This document shows, in pieces, positions 11,710-21,658 of a DNA stretch of 64,000 nucleotides. The notes under the pieces are model-generated. The model did not search any database. It saw only the letters and a list, made by a program, of their open reading frames with translations, and was not told where the DNA came from. The stretch lies in assembly GCA_015499995.1 (NCBI GenBank), contig JADNRV010000065.1, forward strand, positions 208,863 to 272,862. Direction: 5' to 3'. Both the position numbers and the translations under genes were made by a program. The stretch is from Flammula alnicola (taxonomy: Eukaryota; Basidiomycota; Agaricomycetes; Agaricales; Strophariaceae). Positions within the stretch are counted from its first letter, which is position 1, and each line of letters opens with the position of its first letter.

Positions 11710-11989
11710 GAGGCTAATGAGCTAATGAGCTAATGAGTATAATGAGTACATTTCGACCTGCAACGTGTGGGGTACCTTGGGTTATATTCAGCATTCCTTC
11801 CATTCCTTGCATGATCGTCTTGAGCGTAGGCGTCTTGAGCGTAGGCGTAGATGGATGTGCTGTGCGATGGATGTGGGGATGGGTGGGCAGAGGACGACGT
11901 CGATGTCGTGTGGTGATGGGAAGGCCTGGCGAAGTCTAACGTGGGAATGGCGAAGTCTGTTGAGACTTCGCCATACGGGCCATTTCCCT
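11710..11989. other. Crypton 3' region, no gene
   Basis: Short agctaatg microsatellite (about 11714-11748) then unremarkable sequence with a duplicated 13-base motif cttgagcgtaggcg. No coding support. Confidence 0.4.
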
Positions 11990-12190
11990 GCCAAAAGTTG
12001 TGAACCAAATTGTGAATCGAGGGGTCCAAATTGTGAATCGCACCTGTCCAAAGTCGTGAATCGCCGTTCCCATATGCCAAAAAGTTGTGAATCGATGGCG
12101 AAGTCCATTTGAGGCGTGGCTGTGTTTTTGGCGGGCAGCGCGCGGTTCACGATTCACGGTCGGACTTTCAAAGTTTGATCGGTTCACAGG
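11990..12190. repeat. Subterminal gttgtgaatcg repeats at the Crypton right end
   Basis: Four to five copies of (g)ttgtgaatcg or its variants, followed by ggcggg and ggttcac motifs. The left end (6530-6590) carries acaagttgtgacgtgtgaat, ggcgggcggttcacg and aaagttgtgatct. Shared motif content at both ends suggests binding sites for the element's own DNA-binding domains (inference). Confidence 0.55.
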
Positions 12191-12204
12191 ACTTCTCCTA
12201 AGAC

Positions 12205-12314
12205 CTCGAAGCCTTCTGAAGGCTTCGAGATGGCGGGAATGATCATTAGTCTATTATTAGATGCTACATATTGGGTGATATCCGCATTTTTCAGGCCAAA
12301 ATTTGGCCTGAAGG
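12205..12314. repeat. Two perfect palindromes just outside the Crypton
   Basis: 12205-12229 is a 12-base inverted repeat (ctcgaagccttc) with a one-base centre. 12292-12314 is an 11-base inverted repeat (ttcaggccaaa) with a one-base centre. The second abuts the TATA-containing block at 12314-12350. Confidence 0.8.
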
Positions 12315-12350
12315 ATCAGCCTGAAACCCTATATAAACCACACAAGAAAC
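12314..12350 (+). promoter_or_regulatory. TATA-containing repeated block
   Basis: Contains ccctatataaaccacacaag. It matches the minus-strand block at 5312-5349, and the shared part starts and stops abruptly, as expected for pieces of an element promoter (solo-LTR type). The sequence up to about 12690 holds tandem gtgcacgcag motifs (12486-12530) but no gene. Confidence 0.4.
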
Positions 12351-12765
12351 TGAGAAATTCAATCACATGTGGCAAAAGTCGATGTCGGGCCCCGGCATCA
12401 CTCAGCATTGTACCGCGGGGATGGAAAAGACTGACACTTGTCACCATATGTCACATATCTCGCAAGTTGCACGCAGATATCACACAGGTGCACGCAGGTG
12501 TCATGCAGGTGCACGCAGGTGCACGCAGATGTCACGAAAGTGCGCACATATGAGCAATTGTATGTCAGTAGCGAAAGGATCAATAAACGTACAAATAAGT
12601 CGCGATTTCTTCATAGGCAGTCGAATGCCCAACACCATTGAGCGAACCAGCAGTTGCCTCCGAGAGGTGCGCGAGAAGCCCTGAATCTGACATGCCCGAA
12701 TTTAAAATTCGAACAAGCAGCACAAGAAGGTTCGAAAGAAAATCAGAGGAACTAGAATGATAAAA

Positions 12766-13060
12766 CTATAAGCGTGAAATTCGCAGACAATAACGAGAAG
12801 AAATGTACTGATACGCGTCACCATCTATGCGAAGAACAAGAAGGATAAGCAGATGAGAGATGGCTGTGAGTAAACCAGAGTAGATAGGAACTACTTGGTC
12901 GTTCAACGATGCAATGTAGAGAATCTTCTTTCTTCCTATTCCAAAGAATATGTTATCTCCGCACTTAGTTTCTGCGAGGGCGTTGGGCAATATACACTCC
13001 TCCCTTACCTCGATCCTATTGTCTAGCGGCTTCTGAATATTCCCAGGCCAAGGAGACCAG
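12766..13060 (-). pseudogene. Fragment resembling a fungal alpha/beta-hydrolase C-terminal region
   Basis: On the minus strand the frame reads FGIGRKKILYIASLNDQVVP, IYSGLLTAISH and RIDGDAY. This pattern (xAxxDQVVPxYS, then a xxIDGDAY segment) is familiar to me from large uncharacterised fungal hydrolases, where the D and H/D residues would belong to the active site. Only one or two exons are recognisable. A preceding splice-site segment (aagccgct(a/c)gacaatagg, then gtcgaggtaaggg) is also found at 24140-24175 on the plus strand, showing that this gene has been duplicated and scattered. Family call is tentative. Confidence 0.35.
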
Positions 13061-13177
13061 AATCAGGTCTGACGATATGTCTAGGAGGAGGCCGTCACCG
13101 CTCTTGCTATGGCGGCAGATGCTAGCGAGTTTTCCTTCAACGGGTTGCATTTTCAGTACTTTACTTTTACACTTACT

Positions 13178-13330
13178 GTGCAAGCGAGCTGTGCCAAGTT
13201 AACTTGGTTGCGGGCATGATCGCTGCGCCAAGTTAGCTGGTAACTTGTGACAAATCAACTTGCCTGCCAAAAGTTAGCACAAGCTAACTTGTCGCAGGAA
13301 TAAGTTAGTTGCGCAAGTAACTTTCTTAAC
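13178..13330. repeat. caagttagc/gctaacttg cluster
   Basis: At least eight copies of aagttaac, aagttagc or their reverse complements in 150 bases, bounded by aagtaacttt at the right. Third cluster of this type in the window (others 1617-1740, 4461-4566). It lies directly 3' of the membrane-protein gene. Confidence 0.5.
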
Positions 13331-13881
13331 CACCCTATGCATGTGTATAGATAATGTATAGTACATAGAGGACGTAAAGTATACGAGTATACATATACAG
13401 AGAAGATTGCAATTTAAATGTGAGGTAGGAAGGATGTCCACCGAACAACGGCTAGTGTGCTGGGGGAAAGATCCCTAAGTGCGACGAAAGCCTCTGCGAG
13501 GAGAGTAAATCGTGCAAGTATATACATCAGTATACATACTGAAATACCACAAGTAATGATGAAATCAATCGGTCCACGCCACACTTGCTCTACAAAGTTA
13601 GAGGTCTGATCAGGCATCCGTGTAAAGTAAAAATCTGCTGAAGCAATTGAAAGTGGAACGGCAGTTATAACAAGGGAAGAGATCCTCCAGAGGATAAGTT
13701 CGGCATGTGAAGGAAATAAGAAATTCCATCCAGCACAATGAATCGCCCCGAAAACCATGCCGATAAGGCAGATGCAGCCAGTGAGATTTGAATCTTGCCT
13801 GATGGTTGTATGCATTGCATAGAATGTGTGCACTTGCATGGTGTCTGTTGCAATGACGTAGGAGTTTCCTCCAGTCATGTC

Positions 13882-14497
13882 TAGTGTTTTAAAGTCCGGT
13901 CCAGTCCGGTCTTTTGGCCCCCAGGGACATAGACCGAGACTGAGACCGGTCCATATACATCCCAAGATGTCCAAAAACCGGACTGGACCGATTCAGACCG
14001 GTCTACGTCGGTCTTTTGCAGTCTTGGACCGGTCTGAACCAGATTCCGGTCTTAACCAGTCTTAACCGGTCTAAGACCGGTTTTTCGATGCAAACCACCA
14101 GTAATTTGATATATATGTATCAGTAATATTTGTAGACGTAATATATACCTTGAAATTGAGCCCTGGAACGTTAAATTTCGTTGAGAATTGACTGTTCTAC
14201 ACTAATATTCCGCATTTTCTACTCTTTTAGAAACTTTTTGACTGTTTTATTTATTTCTCAGCCAAAACTTTACCAATCTGGATGCCCTTGGGGCCGATTT
14301 GAAGGGATAAATCAGGGCTAAAAAGTAGCCGGTTCAGACTGGTCTTAACCGCAAAGACCGGTCCACCGAGACCGGTCTTTTTGCGGTCTTTGATTCTCAA
14401 AAATCAAAAGACCGGACTGCTGGTCCGGTCTTTTTGCGGTCCAGTCCGGTCTGGTTGCGGTCTTTTTCCAGTCCCAAGACTGGACCTTTAAACACTA
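13882..14497. mobile_element. hAT-like MITE with 8-bp target duplication
   Basis: Flanked by identical gtcatgtc at 13874-13881 and 14498-14505. Termini are inverted: the left starts tagtgttttaaagtcc and the right, reverse-complemented, starts tagtgtttaaaggtcc. An 8-bp duplication and a TAGTG-type end are hAT hallmarks. Internally there are about 20 copies of gaccgg(t)/ccggtc motifs concentrated near both ends, as in hAT subterminal regions. It has no coding capacity and sits inside an exon of the membrane-protein gene (WADMTGGNS region). Confidence 0.85.
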
Positions 14498-15096
14498 GTC
14501 ATGTCGGCCCATCTGATAACAATTGCAATGACGGCGTTTACTGGCCAATGGTAAAATATGTCGGACAGGATTTTTAATACATCTAATATGGCTTTCAGCT
14601 TGCCTGGGTACAATATTAACATGGCGCTTACCGAATCCTATGGTCTTGAGTTTTTCCGCTGTTGTTCCGCAATGATCACTTTCATGGTCGACTGTGTGGA
14701 CAGGTAGGTCTTCATCTAATGTTGGTGATGAGCGACTTCAATGACGTTTCTGAGAAATTTGCGATGAACCTTCGAGTGTGGAATATGCACCGCCCGTCGC
14801 ACCAATTCCTGTGGTCGTTGTTGACTTCTCATTGTTTCTGTCATTGTTAGCTTCTCGGACACCGTCGACTTGGGCTGCGAGTAGTACATACTAGACTGTA
14901 TATAAGTCATTTAAAATCCATAAATTAGCACGAACCTTTTTCTGTGGAGTCAGCATTATCTGTCGGCGTGTCCAACAGGTAAACGGGTACGGAAGTCTGG
15001 ACGCCGAGAGGCTTATTCCACCAGAAGTAGTACATGAAGCCGTTGAGGACCGCAAATCCAAGAGTGGCAAGCTCGAGCTCTGTTGTTACCAAACCT

Positions 15097-15872
15097 CACC
15101 TGTATGTGCCAGTATCATGTATGATACCTAGGCTGCCTGCCAATAAGGAGTGTACATCTACGAGGCTAACAAGCCTGTTGGGCAGTTGCCCAACACTATG
15201 CAACATAATACCTACAGGCTGCTGGGGTGCCAGAGACGGCTTTGGTGCTTGTTGTTGGGGCGGGTGATGGTAAACAGGTGTCAACAATGCAAGAAATGAT
15301 GCCCAGCACTGTATTTTGGGTGCTGCTCGTCGTCGGGGGCGCTTTTGGGCGTGGAAAAAAATCTAATAGGATCTATTAATATATTCTGACCTGCCCCCAC
15401 CGTTTGCGCGCCTCGGGGAGGGCGGGGACGGGTGGATTGACGAGCATGGCTTTGGATGACGTTCCTATTTGGGGCGGGGCTGCTGTCAAACAACCGTCAA
15501 CAACGTGGGAAATGATGTCCGGGGTTGTATTTGGGCTCTTGCTCATTGTCGGGGGCGGTTCTGAGCACGGAAAAAATCCAATGGGGTCCAGTAATATATT
15601 GCTACCCATTGCCGCCCCTTGCGCGCCTCATGGGGGGCGGGGATGGGTGGATTGACGAGGATGACTTTGGATGACAGTCTAAAATTAGACGGAAAGCGCC
15701 CTAGTGTGATATTTTTAGATGCCAGCGCTTGTGCCTTCTCCGGTTCCTTATCTGTAGATTAGATATGGGCCTGGTTTGTTATCTATAGATTAGATAGCCA
15801 AAAAGCGCCCACCTTGCCATTTTTAGATGCAGATGCTTGTGCCTCGACGCCTGTCTCTGTTATCTATAGATT
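15097..15872 (+). repeat. Left outer arm of the foldback element
   Basis: Runs from the tip through gcctgccaataaggagtgta, two copies of a ~155-base unit (15309-15464, 15522-15677) and ends in short ttatctatagattagata palindromes. The inverted partner is 20910-21658. Confidence 0.85.
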
Positions 15873-16030
15873 TTGTATTTGGGCTCCTGCTCGTTGGTTT
15901 TGAGCACGGAAAAAAATACAATGAGGTCCCTTAATATATTGCCGCCCAATGCCGCCCTTTGCGTGCCTCACAGCGGGGCGGGAATAGATGGATTGGCACG
16001 GATGGGTTTGGATGACGTTCCAAAAATAAC
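15309..16030 (+). repeat. Three dispersed copies of a ~155-bp unit
   Basis: Units at about 15309-15464, 15522-15677 and 15876-16022 share tgtatt(t)tgggctc, the gcgcgcctc segment, ggcgggga and a tgactttggatgac end. The third copy lies just inside the arm and has no counterpart in the right half, so the arms are not fully symmetrical. Confidence 0.7.
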
Positions 16031-16879
16031 TGCACAGGTCCGGATATTTTTAGAGACAATGATGGCATCACAGAATGGGATACCGGGCTTATTTTGGCGC
16101 TTGCACACCTTTCCTGTTAGAATTTTATTAAATAAAAAATCTATTCGTGATCTACAAATAAGCATGACTCTAATAGTGTAATTCCCATCCCAAATTTCGA
16201 GGAGGAAGGGATGGATGGATCTTTATTCATCTGGATGATGCTACCCAGAATGGGAACAATTGATGGGACCATATTGGGATGCCCAGGTCTGCTCCACTGG
16301 CTTGCTGCTCAAATAAATCAGTCGAAAATCTTTGATAAAAATGAATATATTATGTTTCACAAAGTAGTATTATACATCAATACTACTACTAGATAACGAA
16401 AATACCGTAACGGTGGGCGGCAATGCGCATATCAGGCGCAATCCGAGCAATAGTGGTGCGGCGTACAACCCCAGCCCATGGCAGCGGTGGGTTGTCCCCT
16501 CGCTCCCTCTCGCCTCCCACCCTTCTACCTCGTTGTTCGCTCCCGCGGCGTCGTTATGGGTTTATCGTTGACCTTGCTGACCTTGCAGTGGGGTGCTCCC
16601 CTTGGGCGATGGCGGCGGCGCTGGGTCGTTGGCTCCCGGCGGGGTCTTCACTTGTCCTCCCCACCCATTTGTCGTCTCTTCGCGTCGTTACCCACGTGTG
16701 GCGTGGACGGCGAGCTAGGAGACATCGGGGCATGGGTGGGGCAAGGGGAAAGGGAAAGCGGGGTGGGGCAGGCAGGGCAAGAGTGGAGGGTGGAGGTTGG
16801 AGGTAGGCGGTGGATCAGGAGGGGTGAAGCGCGGCGTCGTCGCTCCTGGGTGTTTCGTGAGGGGCCAGCATCTGCTACG
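16031..16879. other. Foldback interior, no supportable gene
   Basis: AT-rich stretch to ~16400, then GC-rich. Long open frames from ~16420 onward arise from biased composition, lack domains and are open on both strands; I do not support them. Confidence 0.45.
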
Positions 16880-17615
16880 CGAAGGGTGGGGACATGGCCT
16901 CTCCGCGAGCAGGAGCTGGCACTCTCGGCGGCGGTGCTGGGTCGTCACCTACTTCGCCCCCATCTCCCTCGCCCTGCTTTGTCGCCCTCGTCGGTGTGGT
17001 ATCCGAGCAGCGGCAGTCGTGCTGCTGCTCCTCCCACGTCGCCGTCGTTGTGGTATCCGAGCAACAGCATTCATGCTGCTGCTGCTCCGACCTCGCCCTT
17101 GTCGCATCCAAGCGGCGGCGGCTGTGCCGCTGTGCTCCCACCTAGCTGTCGTCACCGTATCTGCTGCTGCTCCCACCTCGCGGTCATCATGGTACACTAG
17201 CAGCAGCGATCGTCGCACTTCTGACAGCGGTGTTGGGAGGTGGAGGCAGTGGGTGCTGGCGTCGGCCGTGGATGCGAGCAAAGGGGGGTGGCAGTCAGTG
17301 GTGACGAGGGAGAGGTGAGGGGGACTCCATTTACCACGTACCGGGTGGGTCTCCCTCTGCCAGGGTCTCCCCTCGCGCACTCTAGCCCCCCATCTCCTAT
17401 TTGCGTCCTTCCCAAGTCGGCCCATCTGTCAACGAGGGGAGGGGCACGCGACGTGGTGGTGGGTCTCGTTTGAATTGTACCGTACCTATTAACATCCCAA
17501 AAATGTTAGAATATATATAAAATCCTCAAAACAAAGACTTACTAACGTTTGCTAAACTCCTGAGGCATCAGGATAGGCGAGAGAGACACGGAAGGATGGA
17601 GGGATAGTGGTGGAA

Positions 17616-17655
17616 GATAACCATCAACGACGGTTCAACGTCGTTGATGGTTATC
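17616..17655. repeat. Perfect 17-bp hairpin
   Basis: gataaccatcaacgacg, a 6-base spacer gttcaa, then the exact reverse complement. It overlaps the left end of the 17649-18480 inverted repeat. Confidence 0.9.
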
Positions 17656-18480
17656 CGGCGTTTTCCGAGAGTGACACGATTGGCTGGCAAACTCGGACCG
17701 GCCAGCCTCCGATCCGTCGTCGAGGTCTCGAGCGTCCCCGAGGACATCCACAGCACATATAAGGGTAGATTTATCATCGGAATATATGTACTATGTTGTT
17801 TAGGGCACAAATATAAAATTTACAGTCAAAAGAATAATAGTAGTGCTTGTTAAAATGAGTTTGCGAGCGACCGTGGACTGTGGTGATTTCGGGCATTTTG
17901 AAGACAGATACATTGCGTTTAGTATTACAATAATCTTATCAATAGCTCGACATATGATATAGTTTCATTACAGGGTGATATTACCCCATGTTTCAGAGGC
18001 TTCCGAGATAGTCTTTAGAGTATGTGCCACAGTACAGACATTCTCATCAACTAATGCATGAAATCAATAAGAAATCTTTGGATAATATGATCACGAAGCT
18101 GGTATTTCGAAGTTCTGAAAATCCTGACTCATTATAGACCTCACAAAGTATCTGGAAATGTTTTATTTGATCCAAATAATGGTTCTATTACATTATCCTC
18201 AGTTCGATACAACTTCAAGTAACCTAGTGGAAGATATCCGACCTCAAAATGCCCGAAATCACCTCGTTTGAACACCTCACCATAAATCGGCAAGTTCTCG
18301 ACCTCTGGAAAGGTCTGAAATATGTTTTAAACTACTTATAAATATAACTATATTTTTTCGTCCCTTTTCTGGCAGCTCTAGGGAGCTCGGAGATGTTAGA
18401 AACGTCGACGAACATTTGGGTGTTTGGCCGGTCCGAGCGTGCCAGCCAATCGCGTCACTCTCGGAAAACGCCGGATAACC
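17649..18480. mobile_element. Inner TIR element, 832 bp
   Basis: Arms 17649-17704 and 18425-18480 are inverted copies of ~56 bases starting ggttatccggcgttttccga, about 90% identical, with weaker similarity extending beyond. AT-rich non-coding middle. Nested inside the foldback element, at its axis. Confidence 0.65.
17882..18263. mobile_element. 382-bp MITE-like insertion
   Basis: Perfect 20-base inverted ends ggtgatttcgggcattttga (17882-17901 and 18244-18263). AT-rich and non-coding, nested within 17649-18480. No clear target duplication. Confidence 0.6.
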
Positions 18481-19084
18481 AACAATGATTCGAGTCGGTT
18501 CTTCAACCACCACCACCGCCCTCCTTCACCTCTCCCTCATCCACCCCGTCCCACAACGCCACCATCCAGGTCCCTACGACGCAAAAACGAAGCTGCCCAC
18601 GACGCTGTGTGCCCACGACGCTGTGTGCCCCTCTCCCTCATAGAGGTAATGTGGGCCGGCTCTGGAAGGAGATGGGAAGGAGATGAGGGGTAAGGACGCG
18701 AGGTGAGACCCTGCGAGAGGGAGACCCACCCGGTAAGCAACGAATCGAGTCGTATGACTCGATTCGTTTTCTCCTCCCTCCCTCCATCCACCACTTACCT
18801 GAAGGCAACGAGGGGGTAGCAGCAGCAGCAGCGGTCCCGCGGCTGCTGCTCGGATACGGCGACGACGACGAGTGGGGAGGAGCCGCAGCACGACGGCTGC
18901 CGTTCGGACACGGCGACTGCGACGAGATAGAAGCAGCAGCAGCAACACGATGGCTGCTGCTTGTACACAACAGCGACGACGACGGGAACAGCAGCTACAG
19001 CACGACGGCTGCTGCTGCTCGTCTACAGCGACGGCGACAAGGTGGAAGCAGCAGTGAGGCACTGCTGCTTCTCAGATGCGAGTG

Positions 19085-19920
19085 GTACCTACCATTTATA
19101 TGATAAATCTTAAACAAATGCCAGCACAGTCATCTGTATCCTCCCAAGTGTAGTTATGAAATGAAATGCCTAGACAAATGAAATGAAATATGTTTCATTT
19201 CTTACCAGAGAATATATCATAACTAGTAGGAAGATATTTCATAACTGTCTAGCTACTTATTTTATATCTATGTGGCAACTTTTTCATAACTTTTTCTTGC
19301 AATATTTCATAACTTCCTGGTTATTTCATTTCATATCTATAGGACGACTTTTTCATAATTCCCTATGTCTATTTTATTATTTCCAGACAACTGATTACAT
19401 TATTAATTAAGTAAAATAAGCATGTTTCAATGGCTAAATTAATGCAATATTGTCTGCACTTGTCTGCAGGGGGTGCTGGACTAATTTTTAAATAACTTTC
19501 AATTTGAGGCCATAATTTGATAAGAGTATGGGTGCAGGAGCAAGGAAAAGGCAATTTCTAAGTTTCCCATCAATTACATAATCCAGTCACATGATCTATA
19601 AAGTATTTAATTATCTATGATAAATAAAATAGACTGATAGGGAATTATGAAAAAGTTGTCCTATAGATATGAAATGAAATAACCAGGAAGTTATGAAATA
19701 TTGCAAGAAAAAGTTATGAAAAAGTCGCCACATAGATATAAAATAAGTAGCTAGACAGTTATGAAATATCTTCCTCCCAGTTATGATATATTCTCTGGAA
19801 AGAAATGAAATATATTTCATTTCATTTGTCTAGGGCATTTCATTTCATAACTACACTTGGGAGGATACAGATGACTGTGCTGGCATTTGTTTAAGGTATA
19901 TCATAAAGGGTGGTAGGTAC
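19085..19920. mobile_element. 836-bp MITE with ~290-bp arms
   Basis: Arms at 19085-19378 and 19616-19920 are inverted copies of about 95% identity (shared starts include taaacaaatgccagcacagt). The arms contain many cataact/agttatg motifs. Both ends carry gtac (19085-19088 and 19917-19920), which may be a 4-bp duplication or part of the arm. Non-coding; inserted in the GC-rich trinucleotide block. Confidence 0.75.
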
Positions 19921-19924
19921 TAGT

Positions 19925-20690
19925 GCAGATGCGGCGACGACGACGACGAGGTGGGAGGAGCGGCAGCACGACGGCTGCCGCTCGGATACGACGACGACGG
20001 CAGTTGGGAGCGGCAGCAGCAGTACACCACTGCTGCTGCTCGTATATGACGCCGGCGACGAGGTGGGAACAGCAGCAGCAGCACGACCGCTGCTGCTCGG
20101 ATACGGCGACGATAACGAGCAGTAGCACGACCGCTGCTGCTCAGATACGGCGACGATAACGAGCAGCAGCGCTGTTGCTGGGGTATGACGACCATAACGA
20201 GCAGCAGCAGCGCGAGCGGCTGGTGCTCGGATACGGCGACGATAACGAGCAGCAGCAGCACGACCGCTGCTGCTTGGATACGGCGACAACCATCCTCGGA
20301 TACGACGACGACCACGAGCAGCAGCGCGACCGCTGCTGCTCGGATACGACGACGATAATGAGGAGCAGCGCGACCGGCTGCTGCTCGGGTACGAGGTACG
20401 ACGACGACGAGCAGCAGCACGACCGCTGCTGCTCGGATACGACGACGATAACGAGCAGCAGCGCAACCAGCTGCTGCTCGGGTACGATGAGGTACGACGA
20501 CGACGAGCAGCAGCACGACCCGCTGCTGCTCGGATACGACGACGATAACGAGCAGCAGCGCGACCAGCTGCTGCTCGGGTAGGACGACAATGAGCAGCAG
20601 CGCGACCGCTGCTGCTGAGGCTCTGTTATGGGAGCGAGGATGAGGGGAGCAATGACGAGGGGAATGAGGATGAGCAGCAGCAGGCGAGGT
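19925..20690. repeat. Degenerate CAG/CGA-type minisatellite
   Basis: More than a dozen degenerate ~40-60-base units made of gcagcagc, gaccgctgctgctcggat and acggcgacgataacgag, each unit itself partly palindromic. It is open in several frames on both strands, so the long frames here are compositional artefacts. The same unit type in inverted orientation occurs at 16980-17190, and in the same orientation at 18800-19050. Confidence 0.8.
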
Positions 20691-20909
20691 GTCGACGTGC
20701 GTCACTCACGTCGACATGTCCCCTCCTTGCTTGCTTATCCTCATTTCACTCGTGTATTTTATTGGTCTTTTTTTAATACCTTATGACTAGTAGTATTCAT
20801 AGTTTAAATATATTCAATGTGTTCTGTTTTAATCTTTTTTTACCTGAGATTTTCGAGCAAAGAGAACCAAGTCTATTTTTAAACATGCAGCGTGGGATTA
20901 ATAAAAGAT
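20691..20909. other. Foldback interior spacer
   Basis: AT-rich sequence; tgactagtagtattcata (20786-20803) may pair with aatactactactag near 16380-16395, suggesting another diverged inverted-repeat level. No gene. Confidence 0.35.
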
Positions 20910-21658
20910 ATCTAATCTATAGATAACAGACAGACGCCTAGGCACAAGCGTCTGCATCTAAATATATCATGCCGGGCGCTTTCTGGCTATCTAATCTATA
21001 GATAAGGAACCGACACAAGGCACAAGCGCCGGGATCTAAAAATATCACACTAGGGCACTTTCCGTCTAATTTTAGACTGTCATCCAAAGTCATCCTCGTC
21101 AATCCACCCATCCCCGCCCCCCATGAGGCGCGCAAGGGGCGGCAATGGGTAGCAATATATTACTGGACCCCATTGGATTTTTTTCCGTGCTCAGAACCGC
21201 CCCCGACAATGAGCAAGAGCCCAAATACAACCCCGGACATCATTTCCCACGTTGTTGACGGTTGTTTGACAGCAGCCCCGCCCCAAATAGGAACGTCATC
21301 CAAAGCCATGCTCGTCAATCCACCCGTCCCCGCCCTCCCCGAGGCGCGCAAACGGTGGGGGCAGGTCAGAATATATTAATAGATCCTATTAGATTTTTTT
21401 CCACGCCCAAAAGCGCCCCCGACGACGAGCAGCACCCAAAATACAGTGCTGGGCATCATTTCTTGCATTGTTGACACCTGTTTACCATCACCCGCCCCAA
21501 CAACAAGCACCAAAGCCGTCTCTGGCACCCCGGCAGCCTGTAGGTATTATGTTGCATAGTGTTGGGCAACTGCCCAACAGGCTTGTTAGCCTTGTAGATG
21601 TACACTCCTTATTGGCAGGCTGCCCAGGTATCATATATAATTCTAGCTTACATGGCTG
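20910..21658 (-). repeat. Right outer arm of the foldback element
   Basis: Reverse complement of the left arm, with small indels and substitutions (for example cagcttgtgcc-type segments differ). It contains two copies of the ~155-base unit. Confidence 0.85.

Larger units (their letters stand above)
6494..12206 (+). mobile_element. Crypton (tyrosine-recombinase DNA transposon)
   Basis: A tyrosine recombinase gene with SAP and GCR1_C-like ends (6732-10592) lies between two identical 13-base direct repeats, tctcctaagacct, at 6494-6506 and 12194-12206, exactly 5700 bases apart. Cryptons integrate by site-specific recombination and leave short direct repeats instead of terminal inverted repeats, so the arrangement fits. 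Both ends share ggttcac and gttgtga motifs (left 6506-6590, right 11990-12190), supporting that they belong to one element. The 3' non-coding third has grown by three minisatellites. The exact ends within the direct repeat cannot be fixed without an empty site. Confidence 0.75.
16880..19075. repeat. Paired GC-rich inverted blocks
   Basis: The block 16880-17478 (ctgctgctcc... and taccgggtgggtctccctct) is an inverted, diverged copy of 18590-19075 (read on the minus strand: taccgggtgggtctccctct... ctgctgctc). They flank the 17649-18480 element and form the second level of the nested palindrome. GC-rich trinucleotide runs explain the long open frames seen here on both strands. Confidence 0.65.
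15097..21658. mobile_element. 6.56-kb foldback-type element with nested inverted repeats
   Basis: The element interrupts an exon of the membrane-protein gene and is flanked by a 7-bp duplication caaacct (15090-15096 and 21659-21665). The outer ~750-base arms (15097-15872 and 20910-21658) are inverted copies at an estimated 90% or more, diverging in the last 20 bases at the tips (cacctgtatg versus cagccatgta). Inside are further nested inverted structures (17649-18480, 17882-18263, 19085-19920, and paired GC-rich blocks). No transposase is recognisable in any frame. Long-arm foldback elements and MULE-like elements have such structure; the 7-bp duplication does not decide between superfamilies. 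Confidence 0.8.

Noticed and set aside
6494..12206. hAT or other TIR transposon ends for the 6.5-12.2 kb element
   Set aside because: Only a short cctgtgaacc/ggttcacagg match exists near the ends and no consistent duplication fits it; the recombinase type and 13-bp direct repeats favour a Crypton.
16420..17480. Long open frames on both strands
   Set aside because: They come from GC-rich trinucleotide-like sequence in the foldback element; open on both strands, no domains, low complexity.
19890..20710. Ser/Tyr/Pro- or Asp/Glu-rich proteins
   Set aside because: Frames of 135-260 codons translate a degenerate repeat with a unit divisible by three; no start context or domain.
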